Shown here piece by piece: positions 1 through 10,232 of a stretch of DNA of 25,547 nucleotides. The translations under genes were made by a program, and so were the position numbers. The notes under the pieces are model-generated. The model made no database searches. It saw nothing but the letters and a program-made list of their open reading frames with translations, and was not told where the DNA came from. Every line of letters begins with the position of its first letter. Within the stretch, counting starts at the first letter, position 1. The stretch spans positions 1 through 25,547 of the forward strand of contig CALFEN010000223.1 of the NCBI GenBank assembly GCA_937950065.1, in the 5' to 3' direction. The DNA is from an uncultured bacterium. GTDB lineage: Bacteria; Patescibacteria; JAEDAM01; Absconditabacterales; Absconditicoccaceae.

Positions 1-2
1 CA

Positions 3-437
3 GTAGAGACCGTGTATTATCCACAAATTATGGAATACAAAAAAGACCAAGTCCCTTTTCATTTCCTCAAAAATTCAGGATTTATGATGTTTTTGCTGGG
101 ACTTGGTGCTATAATTTTTGTTTATTTTTTTGGTGCACGAGCTTTGTCTATTTTTGACAAAACTTTTAGTGCCTACAATACTCTTTTTTTGTTTTTGATT
201 GTTTACTGCTGGATTTTTGTTTTTGTTAATTTTTTTAGCAAATTACTTATCGGGTGGGAGGATTACAGGATAAACTATGTTTTTATAATATTTGTAGCAG
301 TGCTTGTAGCAAGTCTTTATCTATGGTGAAACAAAGATGTTTACAGTTTTGTCTACGTATTTATATCTGACATATTCCTTTTGCTCCTCATAATCCTTTA
401 TTTTGTAAGGTCAAATCTTTTAAATAATAAAAAATAA
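3..437 (+). CDS. Small membrane protein, probably 5'-partial
   Basis: The frame is open from the window edge, so the true start may lie upstream. Internal candidates are GTG 12 and ATG 30. One TGA (327-329) is read as glycine and the gene ends at TAA 435-437. The product has about four hydrophobic segments (around residues 25-45, 60-75, 90-105 and 118-135) separated by short polar stretches, with a basic, Asn-rich C-terminus (NLLNNKK), so it should sit in the membrane. I see no catalytic motif and do not recognise the family. Its stop overlaps the ATG of the next membrane gene by one base, which suggests the two are co-translated and may act together. Confidence 0.6.
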
Positions 438-976
438 TGATGCCCAAAGTTTTAAACTTTTTTGAAAAAATTATTTTAAATAAATATTTGTTAAGTTTTG
501 TTTGACTGTTTATTTTTGTTTTTGTTTGTCTAGCTTTTGGAAGTATATTTTTTGAAGATATCTCTTTTGATATCAAATATTTTGTTTTGTTAAAGATTTT
601 TTTGATTTATCTGGATATTTATTTGTTTATCAAAATTTTGAAATCCTACGATATCAAACAGTTTAATATTTGAAAAATGTTTTTGTTTATAAAGATTTTT
701 TTACTGCTTATAATTTGGGCATTGCTTTTTACCAAATGATTTGAACCCAAAGTAATTTATTTTTTGTTTATTACAAGTTTTTTTGTTTTATTTTTTGTAG
801 ACAGCAGGATCATTTTTTTGTTATCGTTTAATTATTTTGTTTATATAGCTTTTTATACAATGCTTGGCTACAAAGAACCTGCCCTAGATTTTGCAAGTAA
901 TTTTTATTATTTTTTTATAATCTGACTTATAGCCTTAATTTCAGAACAGGTCTTATTACACAAGATTTTTAAATAA
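437..976 (+). CDS. Multi-span membrane protein, family not recognised
   Basis: 179 aa when the TGA codons are read as Gly; stop is TAA 974-976. It starts at an ATG that shares its first base with the stop of the preceding gene (TAATG). It is very rich in Phe, Leu and Ile, with about five or six predicted membrane spans and short charged loops (for example KSYDIKQFN and GYKEPALDF). No enzymatic motif is visible. The one-base overlap marks an operon with the upstream membrane gene, so a two-subunit membrane complex is possible but unproven. Expression probably depends on a promoter left of the window. Confidence 0.65.
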
Positions 977-1093
977 TTATTCTGCGAGTAGTGATATCAA
1001 AAGACTTCTTTGATCCTGTGTCAAATCTTCATCACTGTTTATTTCATATACGTCTCTGTAGTTTTTTCCATTGAAAAATATTCATAACTGCAT
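977..1093 (-). CDS. Possible 38-aa small protein
   Basis: ATG at 1091-1093, one in-frame TGA read as Gly at codon 4, TAA at 977-979. The peptide begins MQLGIFFNGKNY and ends RSLLISLLAE; it is acidic in the middle (EINSDEDLTQDQ) and has a natural soluble-protein composition rather than the composition of translated intergenic AT-rich DNA. It ends directly next to the convergent gene that stops at 976. No ribosome-binding site and no known family could be seen. It may be a real small gene or the decayed end of a longer one. Confidence 0.4.
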
Positions 1094-1172
1094 TTTTTTA
1101 ATTTTAAAAGATAAAAATTAATTATAGAATTTATAAAGTATTATTAAATAATTTTTTCTAATTTGCCCAGAC

Positions 1173-1191
1173 ACTCACATCGTGAGTTTTA
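1173..1191 (+). terminator. Hairpin with short T-run, weak terminator candidate
   Basis: Perfect 6-bp stem ACTCAC/GTGAGT with an ATC loop, followed by TTTT on the plus strand. It lies about 200 bp downstream of the 437-976 gene, so it could end that transcript. The T-run is short, so this is a weak call. Confidence 0.3.
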
Positions 1192-1268
1192 ATATTTCGT
1201 TTACCCAATTATATTTGATAAGAAGTAAACGACACATTGTGTCCAGTCATTGCTTGTGGATAATGCCC

Positions 1269-1328
1269 GAGATTCTTCGTCGCTGCGCTCCTCAGAATGA
1301 CAATATTTGCGTCATAACGAGGAAGCAG
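1269..1328. repeat. Dispersed repeat-like element of the GTCATTCTGAGGAGC type
   Basis: The minus strand of 1269-1301 begins GTCATTCTGAGGAGCGCAGC and continues to GAATCTC. The plus strand of 1311-1328 begins GTCATAACGAGGAAGC. The two arms point away from each other across a 9-nt spacer and form an imperfect inverted pair. From general knowledge, sequences of the form GTCATTCTGAGGAGCGnAGCGACGAAGAATC recur as extragenic dispersed repeats in many unrelated bacterial genomes. The local GC content is clearly above that of the flanks. Copy number in this genome cannot be judged from one window. Confidence 0.5.
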
Positions 1329-1331
1329 GGA

Positions 1332-3830
1332 TTATGATTGTGCACCTACCACGGTACCGGCAGTGTCAGAGGTCGGATTTCACAACATCACCCTAAATGT
1401 GCCGTTACTGTCTATCCAAAGACTGTAATTTCCAAGTTTCAAAATTTCTCAAGTGTTTACTATACTGTTTTTTTCTTTTATCCCAAAAACCTCTGACTTC
1501 ATCAGATTTATTTGAGTATTTATGTCCTGCACATCATATTTTAGTCACTGGATTTTATCCATATAACTAATAGCTGCACAGCTGGAACCATCTTTGGTAG
1601 AAATTCCGTTGGTATTGTTGCTGCCAAGCAGTATCCTATTTTTTGCTATTTTTATGGTAAAATTTATTACAGGCAGAGTTGTAGTAGTCTGCAGTAATAT
1701 ATATTCACCATCTCCATATTTATTATTTGAACTATAACCATTCTCTACAAACTTGATATAGGTTGTTTCGCTTGCGTTGGTGGCACCAGTAATATCTATA
1801 GGTAGATATTCGTAGTCTATCACATTTCAGTTTACGTCTACATACTCAAACGCAGGAAATCAATATTTAGTTAGTCTTATATATACTTTTACTGCTGCAC
1901 TAGACAGGGATTTTATGATTGTCCCGTATAAATCCTGATTTGTAGGATAATTATACAATACAGGCACAGAACTTGTATCTATACTTGCCTGAATTTTGAG
2001 ATTACTTATATAAAAATAGCTGTTTACTGTAGAATCTTTAAAAAACTGCAGATAAAAAGTAGTCTCTCCATTCGCGAAATCGGTCTCGCACAATGTCTCC
2101 TGAAAGTCAGAGTGAGTATCAATAATCGTCCAGCTTGTTCAGTCTAGAGATATTTTGAGATAACTAGTGCATGATGTAAAACCAAATTTAGAAGTTATTT
2201 TCAAATGAGAAATAGGAAGCAGTGTGTTTATTTTTATTACTGCCTGTCTTTCTATACTGCCAGTTTCAGTGGCAAATTCTCATCAATTGCTTGTCTGCCA
2301 GTGCCAGGCGTTTATCTTGAGCGGCAAGTCTGTCCTTCAGCCACTGCTTGCACTATAAAGCATATTTGTATACTGGTTTGCTGTTATCTCGGTAGTAGGT
2401 TTTATCTCAAAATTATATTCCTTATTTTGCAAATCAATAGTTGCTCCGTTCAAAACTCCGTCTTCATTTGTTTTTATATTCAAATTTTGATTATGCTGGG
2501 CAATACTAAATCAGGTTGTTCTCTTGATATAGTTTGTCCTAAAATAAAGGTCTATACTTTGTGTTGTCCGGCTGCTTCAGTTGTATTCCTTATACAGTCA
2601 GTCTGTATATGATGCTGTATTTGCTCTTATTATAGCATAATTGTTTTCGTCTACGGTAGAACTTTCAAAAACTATCCAGTATGTGGTAAGCCCGTCGGCT
2701 GTAAGCAGACAAGGCATATCTATATAGTAAGTCAAAGATTTATTATAACTATTCCATACAGAGTTTGTTATTTTGTAAGTTGCTATCTTGATGCCGCTAG
2801 GTGTATTGCTGCTGTCAGTCTGAATAGATACTGTAATATCTCATGTAAAAGTTCAGACATTATCATTTTTTCGTAATGTGATACCCGCCAAAAAAGATTT
2901 CTTTGGCAAAAATTGCTGGGCTATTTTTTGCTGGGAAGACCTTCCGAGTCCTCTGCCTGTAGATGTTGTCAGCTGGGTTTGGTCAGCTCCGTCTGTGGTA
3001 GATGCTCATTTGAGATTTACCAGGCTTTGAGTAGGTGCTATCAGAGTATCTGCACTATTTTCTACGATCTCCTGTAAAACCATAGAATTTATATCAAACC
3101 ACGAATCAGATATATTTCAGGCTACGATGTTTTTGAGGTCATAAGTAAGTCTGCTACAGTTTGCTGTAGTGGTAAATGATATAAAAAGGAAAGTCCAGTC
3201 ATTTGTACCGCTCAATCTGGCACTATCCTGCGTTAAAGTCTGTGCGCTACTATCTGCATTTCTACAAGATATGGTTAAAAATACTCAATTTGAAGCAGCG
3301 TTAAATGTTTTTACCCAGCATCCAAAAATATATTTTGTGCTGGGATTTACAGGTATTCAATATTTAAATTCTGCATCAGTAGTAGGCTGTCTGGAAGCTA
3401 TTATTCATTGTCAGGCGGTGCTGATAGTGGAGAGTTTGAGACTGAATCTTCAAGTTTTTTTAATAGTACTGTCAAATTTTGCACTTATATTCCCGTTTTG
3501 CACATAAAGATAATGTCAGTATTTTTCGTGTTCTATCCGTCATTCCGTAGTTTTGGAGATATCTCAAGTGGCTTTGTCCAGAGATTTATTTATTCAGGCT
3601 TTGAATGTTCTGGAATTTGTAGACACTGATGTCTTTCATCTTATCAAAAAATCTATAGAACTCTGATTACTTGAATTATCTATTCATAGTTTGGTCTGCA
3701 TAGCTTCCATGGTATCGTCCTCTATCTGGTGGTGTAATATATGGCTTTTACCATCGCTTCACATAGTATCTGTATCCGCTCATCTGGTAGAGTTAAGTTC
3801 CTGTATGGAACCTGGAAAATTTGTTGTCAT
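1332..3830 (-). CDS. Phage tail/fibre-like modular surface protein
   Basis: 832 aa with many TGA-Gly codons; ATG at 3828-3830, TAA at 1332-1334. Residues about 30-53 (HILHHQIEDDTMEAMQTKLG) match a pattern common near the N-terminus of phage tail and fibre proteins: His-rich, then an E/A-rich helix, then LGxxxS. A carbohydrate-binding-module-like beta stretch follows (about 100-235, with FSLKLST and TKYIFGCWVKT), then a second beta-sandwich-like region (about 290-430), then discoidin-like and Ig-like parts to about 740. Near the C-terminus there is a short helical region (IQGLKYDVQDINTQINLM) and a last beta module. There is no signal peptide or membrane anchor, which fits a virion- or tailocin-type component better than a Sec-exported adhesin. 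No capsid, sheath, baseplate or terminase gene is seen nearby. The 69-aa gene just upstream shares its leader. The family assignment is by pattern only. Confidence 0.65.
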
Positions 3831-3854
3831 TTTGTTTTTGTTTATAATATAAAT

Positions 3855-4064
3855 TTACTTTAAAATAGGTTTGTCCTTGGTCTTGTAAACAGGGACTGAT
3901 GGCTTTGTTTTTGTAGTCCAGTCAGTGGAAGAAGTTTTTACTTTTTTGGCTCGGGACGTGGAAGTAGCTTTGGTCGCTGTCTTTCGGACTATCACACTTT
4001 TACCGTTTCGGAAAAAGTGTTCATCATCTCGCTTTGCAAATTTGTCTCATCGTTTAAGTTCCAT
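3855..4064 (-). CDS. Small basic protein, partner of tail-fibre-like gene
   Basis: 69 aa, ATG 4062-4064, TAA 3855-3857, one TGA-Gly at codon 6. Very rich in Lys, Arg, Thr and Ser (for example RKTATKATSTSRAKK), with an N-terminal part MELKRGDKFAKRDDEHFF, so probably soluble and largely unstructured. It ends 24 bp before the large tail-fibre-like gene, and both starts are preceded by the same AACAAAAACAAA leader, pointing to one operon. Small basic proteins beside tail fibres can be assembly or structural factors, but I see no family match. Confidence 0.6.
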
Positions 4065-4339
4065 TTTTTGTTTTTGTTAAAATATAAAACGACCGTATTA
4101 TAAACAAATGTTTTTAAAAATAAATAGAAAAATAATTAAAAAAAATTATTTTTAAAGTAGCAATGCTACGGATATTATTTTAATAAGTATTATCTTGTCA
4201 GTCGTCTGTTTATATTTCAACACTTACTCTGTATCTTCACGAGAAATTAAAACAGGCAATGCAAAAAAAGTCTCAATTTTATGTTGAAATATCTTTATAT
4301 TTACATATATTATTTTTGGTTTATATCAACAAAAAAACA
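4065..4339. other. Divergent intergenic promoter region
   Basis: No clear gene. On the minus strand a TATAAT box (plus strand attata, about 4095-4100) lies about 30 bp before the start of the 69-aa gene, with only a weak -35. A GTAGC/GCTAC hairpin with a 3-nt loop sits at 4157-4169. The plus-strand frame of the next gene is open back to an ATG at 4259, so the last 80 bp could instead be coding. Confidence 0.35.
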
Positions 4340-5590
4340 ATGACAAAAAATATCAAAATAATCTATCTTATCTTTTCTATCCAAATTTTGGGCTGGGGAA
4401 TTATCAATCAAAATTTTAATATAGCAGTGTTTGGTATCGTAAATTTGATACTACTTGGAGTTTGGCTGTTTATGGACAATGATTTTGAAAATATAAATTT
4501 GTATTTCCAGAGGAAATTTCAAAAAATCACACCTGAAAATATTGATGAAGAAGAAAATACTTCTTACAAAATTTTAGTTAATATGATATTCTATTTTACC
4601 AAGCATTATCTATTTATATTAAGTTTTTTCATATTATTTATATGATTTTTAAACAACTATTTTTTTGATATTTCAAGGATAGATTTATGATGGGCAGGAT
4701 TTCGATTTATATTATTTAGTATTATAAACATCAAAAATATATACAAATGAGAGATCTATTTTGCATATAAAAAACTTTATCCTAAACATATATATCTTTT
4801 ATTGAGTTTTGTAGTAATTGCACGAACATTTTCCTACCTCAAAGATTTGGACATCCTTTCAAAAACTAGTATAGCCTTTGTATTGTGAAGTATTTTTTAT
4901 TTCATGATTATAAAATTCTCCTGACTAGACAAAGTAAAAAAGTTTTTTTCAATGAATAGCGTCAGAGTATATTTAATTTTTGATATATTATTTATATGAT
5001 TTTTGGTAACACATTCTTTACCTCAATTCAAACAATATCTCTCTCAAGAAAAAGTTATTTATAAAGACAAGATTGTAGAAAAATCTGTGGAAAAGATCGT
5101 TTACGTCTATACAGGCGGAAAGCAATTGAGTTGATGAAATCTAACTGGGAAAAATCTCACCTGAAATTCTTTAACTTGAAATCTCGTTTTTACTTGAGAA
5201 ACATTGTTATCCTGATTTGAATATCTGAAAGAAAAAAAGAATTTAACTTACTATGACGTAATACCTTACCTCGTAGCAAAATATGAACTTAACTCAAACG
5301 GACTACCAAACATTGTATTTGATAATCTCTCTATCAAAGATCCTCAATACAACGCGTTTAAAATTGCTTACAGTAAAAAAATATTTGGGAAAAATTCCGA
5401 CCCAAAAACCGTTTTGAAATGTCAAAATCTTATAGTGGTTATCTGACTTTTGGAATGATGGAAAGTGGACTACAACAAAGACACTGTCTTTGACGAATTC
5501 TGGAAAAGATCACAAAGAAACTGAACATCAAAAAAAGTTTGATGCAATAAACAAACAGATTTGATAACTTACAAAAACCTTATATTTTAA
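4340..5590 (+). CDS. Multi-span membrane protein with SLH-like C-terminal domain
   Basis: 416 aa from ATG 4340, or 443 aa from ATG 4259; stop TAA 5588-5590. I prefer 4340 because it follows an AACAAAAAAACA leader like other genes here. About seven hydrophobic spans cover the first ~235 residues. Then come a charged helix (VIYKDKIVEKSVEKIVYVY) and a T/G/N-rich linker with LTGKNLTGNSLTG (about 264-285). The C-terminal domain of about 120 residues holds YYDVIPYLVAKYEL, FDNLSIKDPQYNAFKIAY and IVVIGLLEGWKVDY, which resembles S-layer-homology repeats. This suggests a membrane-embedded anchor exposing an SLH-like domain to the cell envelope. The function is unknown. The SLH similarity is by eye and divergent. 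Confidence 0.65.
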
Positions 5591-5600
5591 AGAAATCACA

Positions 5601-6365
5601 ATGTTTAGAAATTGAGACTTTTTTGAATCCAAAATACAGACTATAATAAAAGGAGACAAAGGCATGAAAGATAAAACTTTACCACAAGCAATAGCAGAGA
5701 TATCAAATTCTATTATAATAAATTTAAAACAAGAAGGGACTGACTTTAATTCTTTAATGTGTTTTCACAATATAAGAAGAAGATATGAAATATACAACTG
5801 CTGTATAAAAATATGATCCCAAAGACGAGTAGAACATTTCAGCGATGCGATAAAGGAAGAGATATGACTAGTTCTTCTGATAAGATATCTGACTTATGTA
5901 AAATGTGTTTATGAGAAGAATCATGCTGCCTTTGGTAGAGTAAACGATACCTCCGCAGACATGGCCGACGTAATTGGATGATTTTTCCCAGACCAAAAAT
6001 CCAGACTTTCCAAATTAAAAAATACTTTAAGATACGTGGATTTGCAAAAATGAATAAACAGAAACGAAGATTATTTGATATGAAATCTTATAAGAGAATG
6101 ATGTATGCAGTATATGACAGAAGAATATAGATACTATAAAGAATATATAAATCAACAAAGGCATGAACTTTTCAACGTTTTTGGTATAAGATTTACTGAT
6201 CTACAATGGACACAGGAAAAATTAAAATTATTAAAAAAAGTTAACAGAGACTTCAATGAACTTGCATGAAACCTTATTTATGAAGCTGATTACCAACTTT
6301 ACAATCTTTGACTGGCTCACAATATAAAGATGCTGACCGTAGCAGTCGAACATATGAAAAAATAA
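5601..6365 (+). CDS. Soluble protein of unknown function
   Basis: 254 aa from ATG 5601, stop TAA 6363-6365. An alternative start is ATG 5664, which has one of the few good Shine-Dalgarno sites here (AGGAG at 5651-5655, 8 nt upstream). The product is mostly helical, rich in Lys, Tyr, Asn and Arg, with no signal peptide or membrane span. Recognisable stretches are FHNIRRRYEIYNCCIKIG, HAAFGRVNDTSADMADVIGG and ELFNVFGIRFTDLQWT. It lies 10 bp after the SLH-like membrane gene and 19 bp before the S66 peptidase gene, so it is probably in the same operon. I do not recognise the family. Confidence 0.6.
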
Positions 6366-6384
6366 TTTATCTCGTGATGATATT

Positions 6385-7353
6385 ATGCTAGCAAAAAAAT
6401 TAAAAAAATGAGATACAATTTGAATTGTTACTCCGTCCAAACCAATATCTCCTTCTAAAAAAATATATATAGACAACTGCATAGATTATTTAAATTCAAT
6501 CTGACTGAATACTAAATTTTCTGATAATGCTTTGGGAACAGATAAATATTGAATCTCATGTGGAACCAGACAGCAAAAAGCCAATGATATAAATAACATG
6601 TTTGAAGATAAAAGTATAAATGCCATATGGGCGGTGCAATGATGATATACTTCAAACCGAGTTTTGGATCTACTTGATTTTGAACTTATAAAAAACAATC
6701 CTAAAATATTTATGTGAAAAAGTGATATTGATATGTTAAATTTGGTATTAAACGCCAAATCTGATCTAATCACCTTTCATACCCCAGACATAAAAATATG
6801 AAGAGGAAGAGAAATGGATTTTGATTATTCCCAAAAATGGTTCCAGAAGAGGTTAATGGAATGAGAAATATGACAAATAGAAAGAAACAGCGAATGGACT
6901 TGTCTAAATGAATGAGTTGCAGAAGGTAAAATTTTGTGATGTAATCCTGAAGTGATTTTGAGATTAGCATGAACCAAATATTTCCCAGATTTTCAAAATT
7001 CAATATTATTCTTGGAAGAAGAATATATAGATAATATAGGTCTTATCTATTGCAAACTTGAACAATTAAGACAAATATGAATCTTTGACCAGATAAGATG
7101 ACTGGTAATATGATATATTCACGGATACCAAAATGAGAAAATATTGGAACAAAAACCAAAAGTTGATATAAATTGAAATAAAGTAAAATTTGAAGATATT
7201 GTTTGTGATGTAGTTAAAGATTATAATTTCCCTATATTAAAAATAAATGAATTTGGGCACTATTGTCCAAATACGTTTTTACCTATCTGAGCAAAAGTCA
7301 GACTTGATGCTGCAAACAAAAAAATAGAAATAATTAGTGAAATTTTATTATAA
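6385..7353 (+). CDS. LD-carboxypeptidase, peptidase family S66 (LdcA/MccF-like)
   Basis: 322 aa, close to the usual S66 length, with many TGA-Gly codons. The start motif LKKGDTIGIVTPSKP is typical of the family, followed by KYGISCGTRQQKANDINNMF and AIWAVQGGYTSNRVLDLLDF. The nucleophile is Ser113 in MGKSDIDML. The triad is completed by a Glu around residues 211-213 (LFLEEEY) and His292 in EFGHYCPNTFLPIG. Family members cut the L,D-bond of the murein tetrapeptide during peptidoglycan recycling; MccF relatives instead cleave microcin C-type acyl-adenylates. No signal peptide is seen, so a cytoplasmic recycling role is likely. It ends 90 bp before pheT, with a promoter between them. Confidence 0.88.
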
Positions 7354-7388
7354 AAGCAAACATTCTTGCAAAAATAATAAAAAAAATA

Positions 7389-7416
7389 TTGAATTTTTGT
7401 CAAAGCTGGATATTAT
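7389..7416 (+). promoter_or_regulatory. Candidate promoter of pheT
   Basis: TTGAAT (7389-7394), a 16-bp spacer and TATTAT (7411-7416), 27 bp before the pheT ATG. It lies in the 90-bp gap after the S66 peptidase gene. The call rests on match and position only. Confidence 0.4.
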
Positions 7417-7443
7417 TAGGTATTTATTGTTTAAACAAAACTT

Positions 7444-9951
7444 ATGTATTACTCTTTAAATTTGTTGAAAAAATACATCAGTATTTCTGATGACGTCAAA
7501 AGTATTGCAGATAATCTTACACTCAAAACCTGTGAAATAGAAGAAATTATTTCCCGCAGAATCCCAAAGGACGTAGTAATTTGAAAAGTTATGCAACTCT
7601 GAAAACATCCGGAAGCCGACAAACTTCTCGTTACACAAGTAGACTGCTGACCTGCAGGTCAATATCAAATAATCACCTGATGAGAAAATATTAAGGAATG
7701 ATTTTTTGTGCCGGTGGCTTTGCCTGGCTGTTATTTACCTGAAATAGATCTCAAAATAGAGCCTCGCCAAATGAGATGACTTGACTCCAATGGAATGATT
7801 TGCAGTAAAAATGAACTCTGAATAAAAGAAGATTTGGAATATCACCGGATTTGGCTGCTTGATGAAGATTTTGTAGATTTGACTGATGAAGATTTGTGAA
7901 AACCTCTTGCTGAAAAATATACTTGGCTGGAAAATGATATCCTTGATGTAGACAATAAAACTTTGACCAACAGACCTGATCTTACAGGACATTTTGGTAT
8001 CGCTGTAGAGTTAAATAGTATTTATTCAACTTTTTGACCAAACTATCTCAAATACAACAAAGCTGCCGACTATATCAAAGATTTTGAAGATACAAATATT
8101 GCAGAACTTTTGCAGAATTCTACCAAATCAAAGAAAAAAGTTTTGGCACAGAGTGAAGGAGTTTTGACTTATATATTACTGGAAATAAGCGATGTAGAAG
8201 TCAAAAAAGCAAGTTTTTATTCAAGGACTCTGCTTGGCGACCTCAAGATGAACCCTAGAAATAACTGGGTGGATTTCTCAAATCTTTTTGTATATCTTAC
8301 AGGACAGCCTGTACATTTTTTTGATGCAGACAAGCTGGAAGGCAATATCATAGTCAGAGACGCCAAAAATGGCGAAGAATTTACTGATCTTTTTGACAAT
8401 AAACATATCTTAAATTCTCAAGACGTAGTAATCTGTGATGAGAAAAAAATACTTGCACTTGCAGGCGTGATTGGCTGAAAATCAAGCGGTGTAGATGAAA
8501 GCACTAAAAACATAGCTATAGAAATTGCTAATTTTGACGCTGTAAGGATTAGAAAAACATGAACAAGGCTTGGACTCAGGACAGATGCAGAACTTAGATA
8601 CGAAAAAACAATTTCTCCTATATATTCGCTTTATGTCCTATTGCTTTTGCTTGATGAACTCAAATATTTTGCCAAAGATCTTGGCAAATACACTATCGGA
8701 GGACTGGATTATTATATCCAGCCAAATGCGTGAATACTGGAAATGAAAAATAAAAAAATTAAAATTGACTTGGAAGAGGTGCAAAACTTTATTTTTGGAG
8801 AGCAAAAAGAATGATTTGAAGATATTGCAAGAGCTATCCTCAAAGGTCTTGGATTTAAAAATAAATGAAACGATTTTATAGTTCCGCTATGGAGATGAAC
8901 AGACGATATGAATATCAAACAGGATCTTTTTGAAGAAATAGTCAGGATTTACGGCTACGACAACGTATGATACAAAGACATAGTAAACAGCGTCAATTAT
9001 GTTAAGTTTACAGACGACATCAAAATAAACAGGGAAATAGAAAAAATCTGTGTAGATCAGCTTGGCTTTGACCAGATAGAAACTCATCCATGGGTGCACG
9101 ACGATATCTTAAAATTATTTGATAAAGATACAGACAAATTATTTTCTCTCAAAAACCCTGCTGTCCCTGAAATATCTCATTTTAGAGACAGCCTTATTTA
9201 TAGTATGTTAAACGGTTTTGAAAAAAATTTTAGGTTTTTTGATAATATCAAGTTTTTTGAAGTAGGCAAAGTATGGCAAAAAACTGTTGAACATTTTGAC
9301 TGGAAAGAGCAGAGAAAAGAGTTTGAAAAATTAAATATGCTTCTAGGGATATATAGTAAATCAACTTCTTCATGGAAAGAAGATAATATCTTGAAATTAA
9401 AATGATATATAGATATTTTGCTGCAAAAACTTGAGATAACTTGAACTCTGGAATACAGACTTACAAATGATAAAAAATTTCATCCAAAGAAACAAGGAGA
9501 AATATTTTTGAATGATGAAAAAATAGGTAAAATAGCAAGTCTTCACCCTATGTATTATGAATATTTTAAATTCCCTGAAAAAGCTGATATAGTTTTTGCA
9601 GAACTTGATGTATACAAAATCCAAAATATTTATTTTTCCAAAAAAGATAATTTTGGTCAGTCAAACTACGAAACACTTACAGACCAGATAGTATTTAGGG
9701 ATTTGAGTTTTGTTCTGTCAAAAACTGCAGATTTTGGTGAAGTAATAAACGCTGTCCAGTCTATCCAGCAAATTAACAATATACAGGTTTTTGATATTTA
9801 TCAGTGAGAAAATCTACCACAGGATCAAAAAAGTATTTCAATAAAAATAAAGATAATTTGAGACGGCAAAATGAAGACAGAAGACATAAATAAAGTTATG
9901 GATCAAGCAATAGCTGCAGTTCAGAAAATTTGATGAAAATTGAGAGGATAA
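7444..9951 (+). CDS. pheT: Phenylalanyl-tRNA synthetase beta subunit
   Basis: 835 aa. It forms the alpha2-beta2 enzyme with PheS and charges tRNA-Phe. Domains in order: N-terminal helix (YSLNLLKKYISI); EMAP-II-like tRNA-binding domain (about 40-150) with KHPEADKLLVTQVDCG; B3/B4 region with NRPDLTGHFGIAVEL, and editing/core segments with ALAGVIGG; B5 domain (about 435-510) ending in FEEIVRIYGYDNVGY; catalytic-like core with SLKNPAVPEISHFRDSLI and FFEVGKVW; C-terminal FDX-ACB anticodon-binding domain (about 740-835) with FRDLSFVLSKTADFGEVI and a GGKLRG end. About 23 in-frame TGA codons sit where homologues carry glycine, which is the strongest evidence for the recoded UGA. The leader AAACAAAACTT before the ATG has no Shine-Dalgarno. 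pheS is not adjacent. Confidence 0.97.
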
Positions 9952-10232
9952 TAAAATTTTTTGTGTTAATTTTTTACTACTATTGTATTTAAAAAAATCT
10001 TAATCAGATTAGTTTGAAATAAAAATCGCAAAGTATAATATTTTAACTTTATATGATGATAAAACATTTTCAGATAATAAAAACGATGTTTTGAAACTGA
10101 ATTCGCATTCAAGAGGATTATAGTTATACTTCAAATAGGATATTTTAGAAAGATATAATAAACAAAGCTAAAAATATAAGATAACAAAGCAGTATTTATT
10201 ATAATTTATAACTTTGCAAATTTTCGCTGATA
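9952..10232. other. Intergenic stretch, nothing clear
   Basis: 281 bp of AT-rich DNA between pheT and the glycosylase gene. I found no ORF of natural composition on either strand (longest about 31 codons) and no strong hairpin plus T-run. A TATAAT at 10200-10205, 27 bp before the next ATG, could be a -10 box, but its -35 is weak. Confidence 0.4.

Larger units (their letters stand above)
1094..1331. other. Structured non-coding spacer with hairpins and repeat
   Basis: No convincing gene. It holds three perfect inverted repeats: ACTCAC/GTGAGT with a 3-nt loop (1173-1187), CGTTTAC/GTAAACG with a longer loop (1198-1231), and GACAC/GTGTC with a 3-nt loop (1231-1243). These are followed by a more GC-rich repeat-like element (1269-1328). 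The stretch lies just downstream of the tail-fibre-like gene on the minus strand. Confidence 0.5.

Noticed and set aside
2205..2612. Plus-strand ORF of 135 codons, Cys-rich
   Set aside because: It is the antisense shadow of the 832-aa minus-strand gene. The composition is odd and there is no start signal; the minus frame is open for 833 codons with TGA as Gly.
4157..4169. GTAGC/GCTAC hairpin as a terminator
   Set aside because: Short stem and no T-run in either direction.
7456..9624. Minus-strand ORFs across pheT
   Set aside because: Antisense shadows of a well-supported essential gene.
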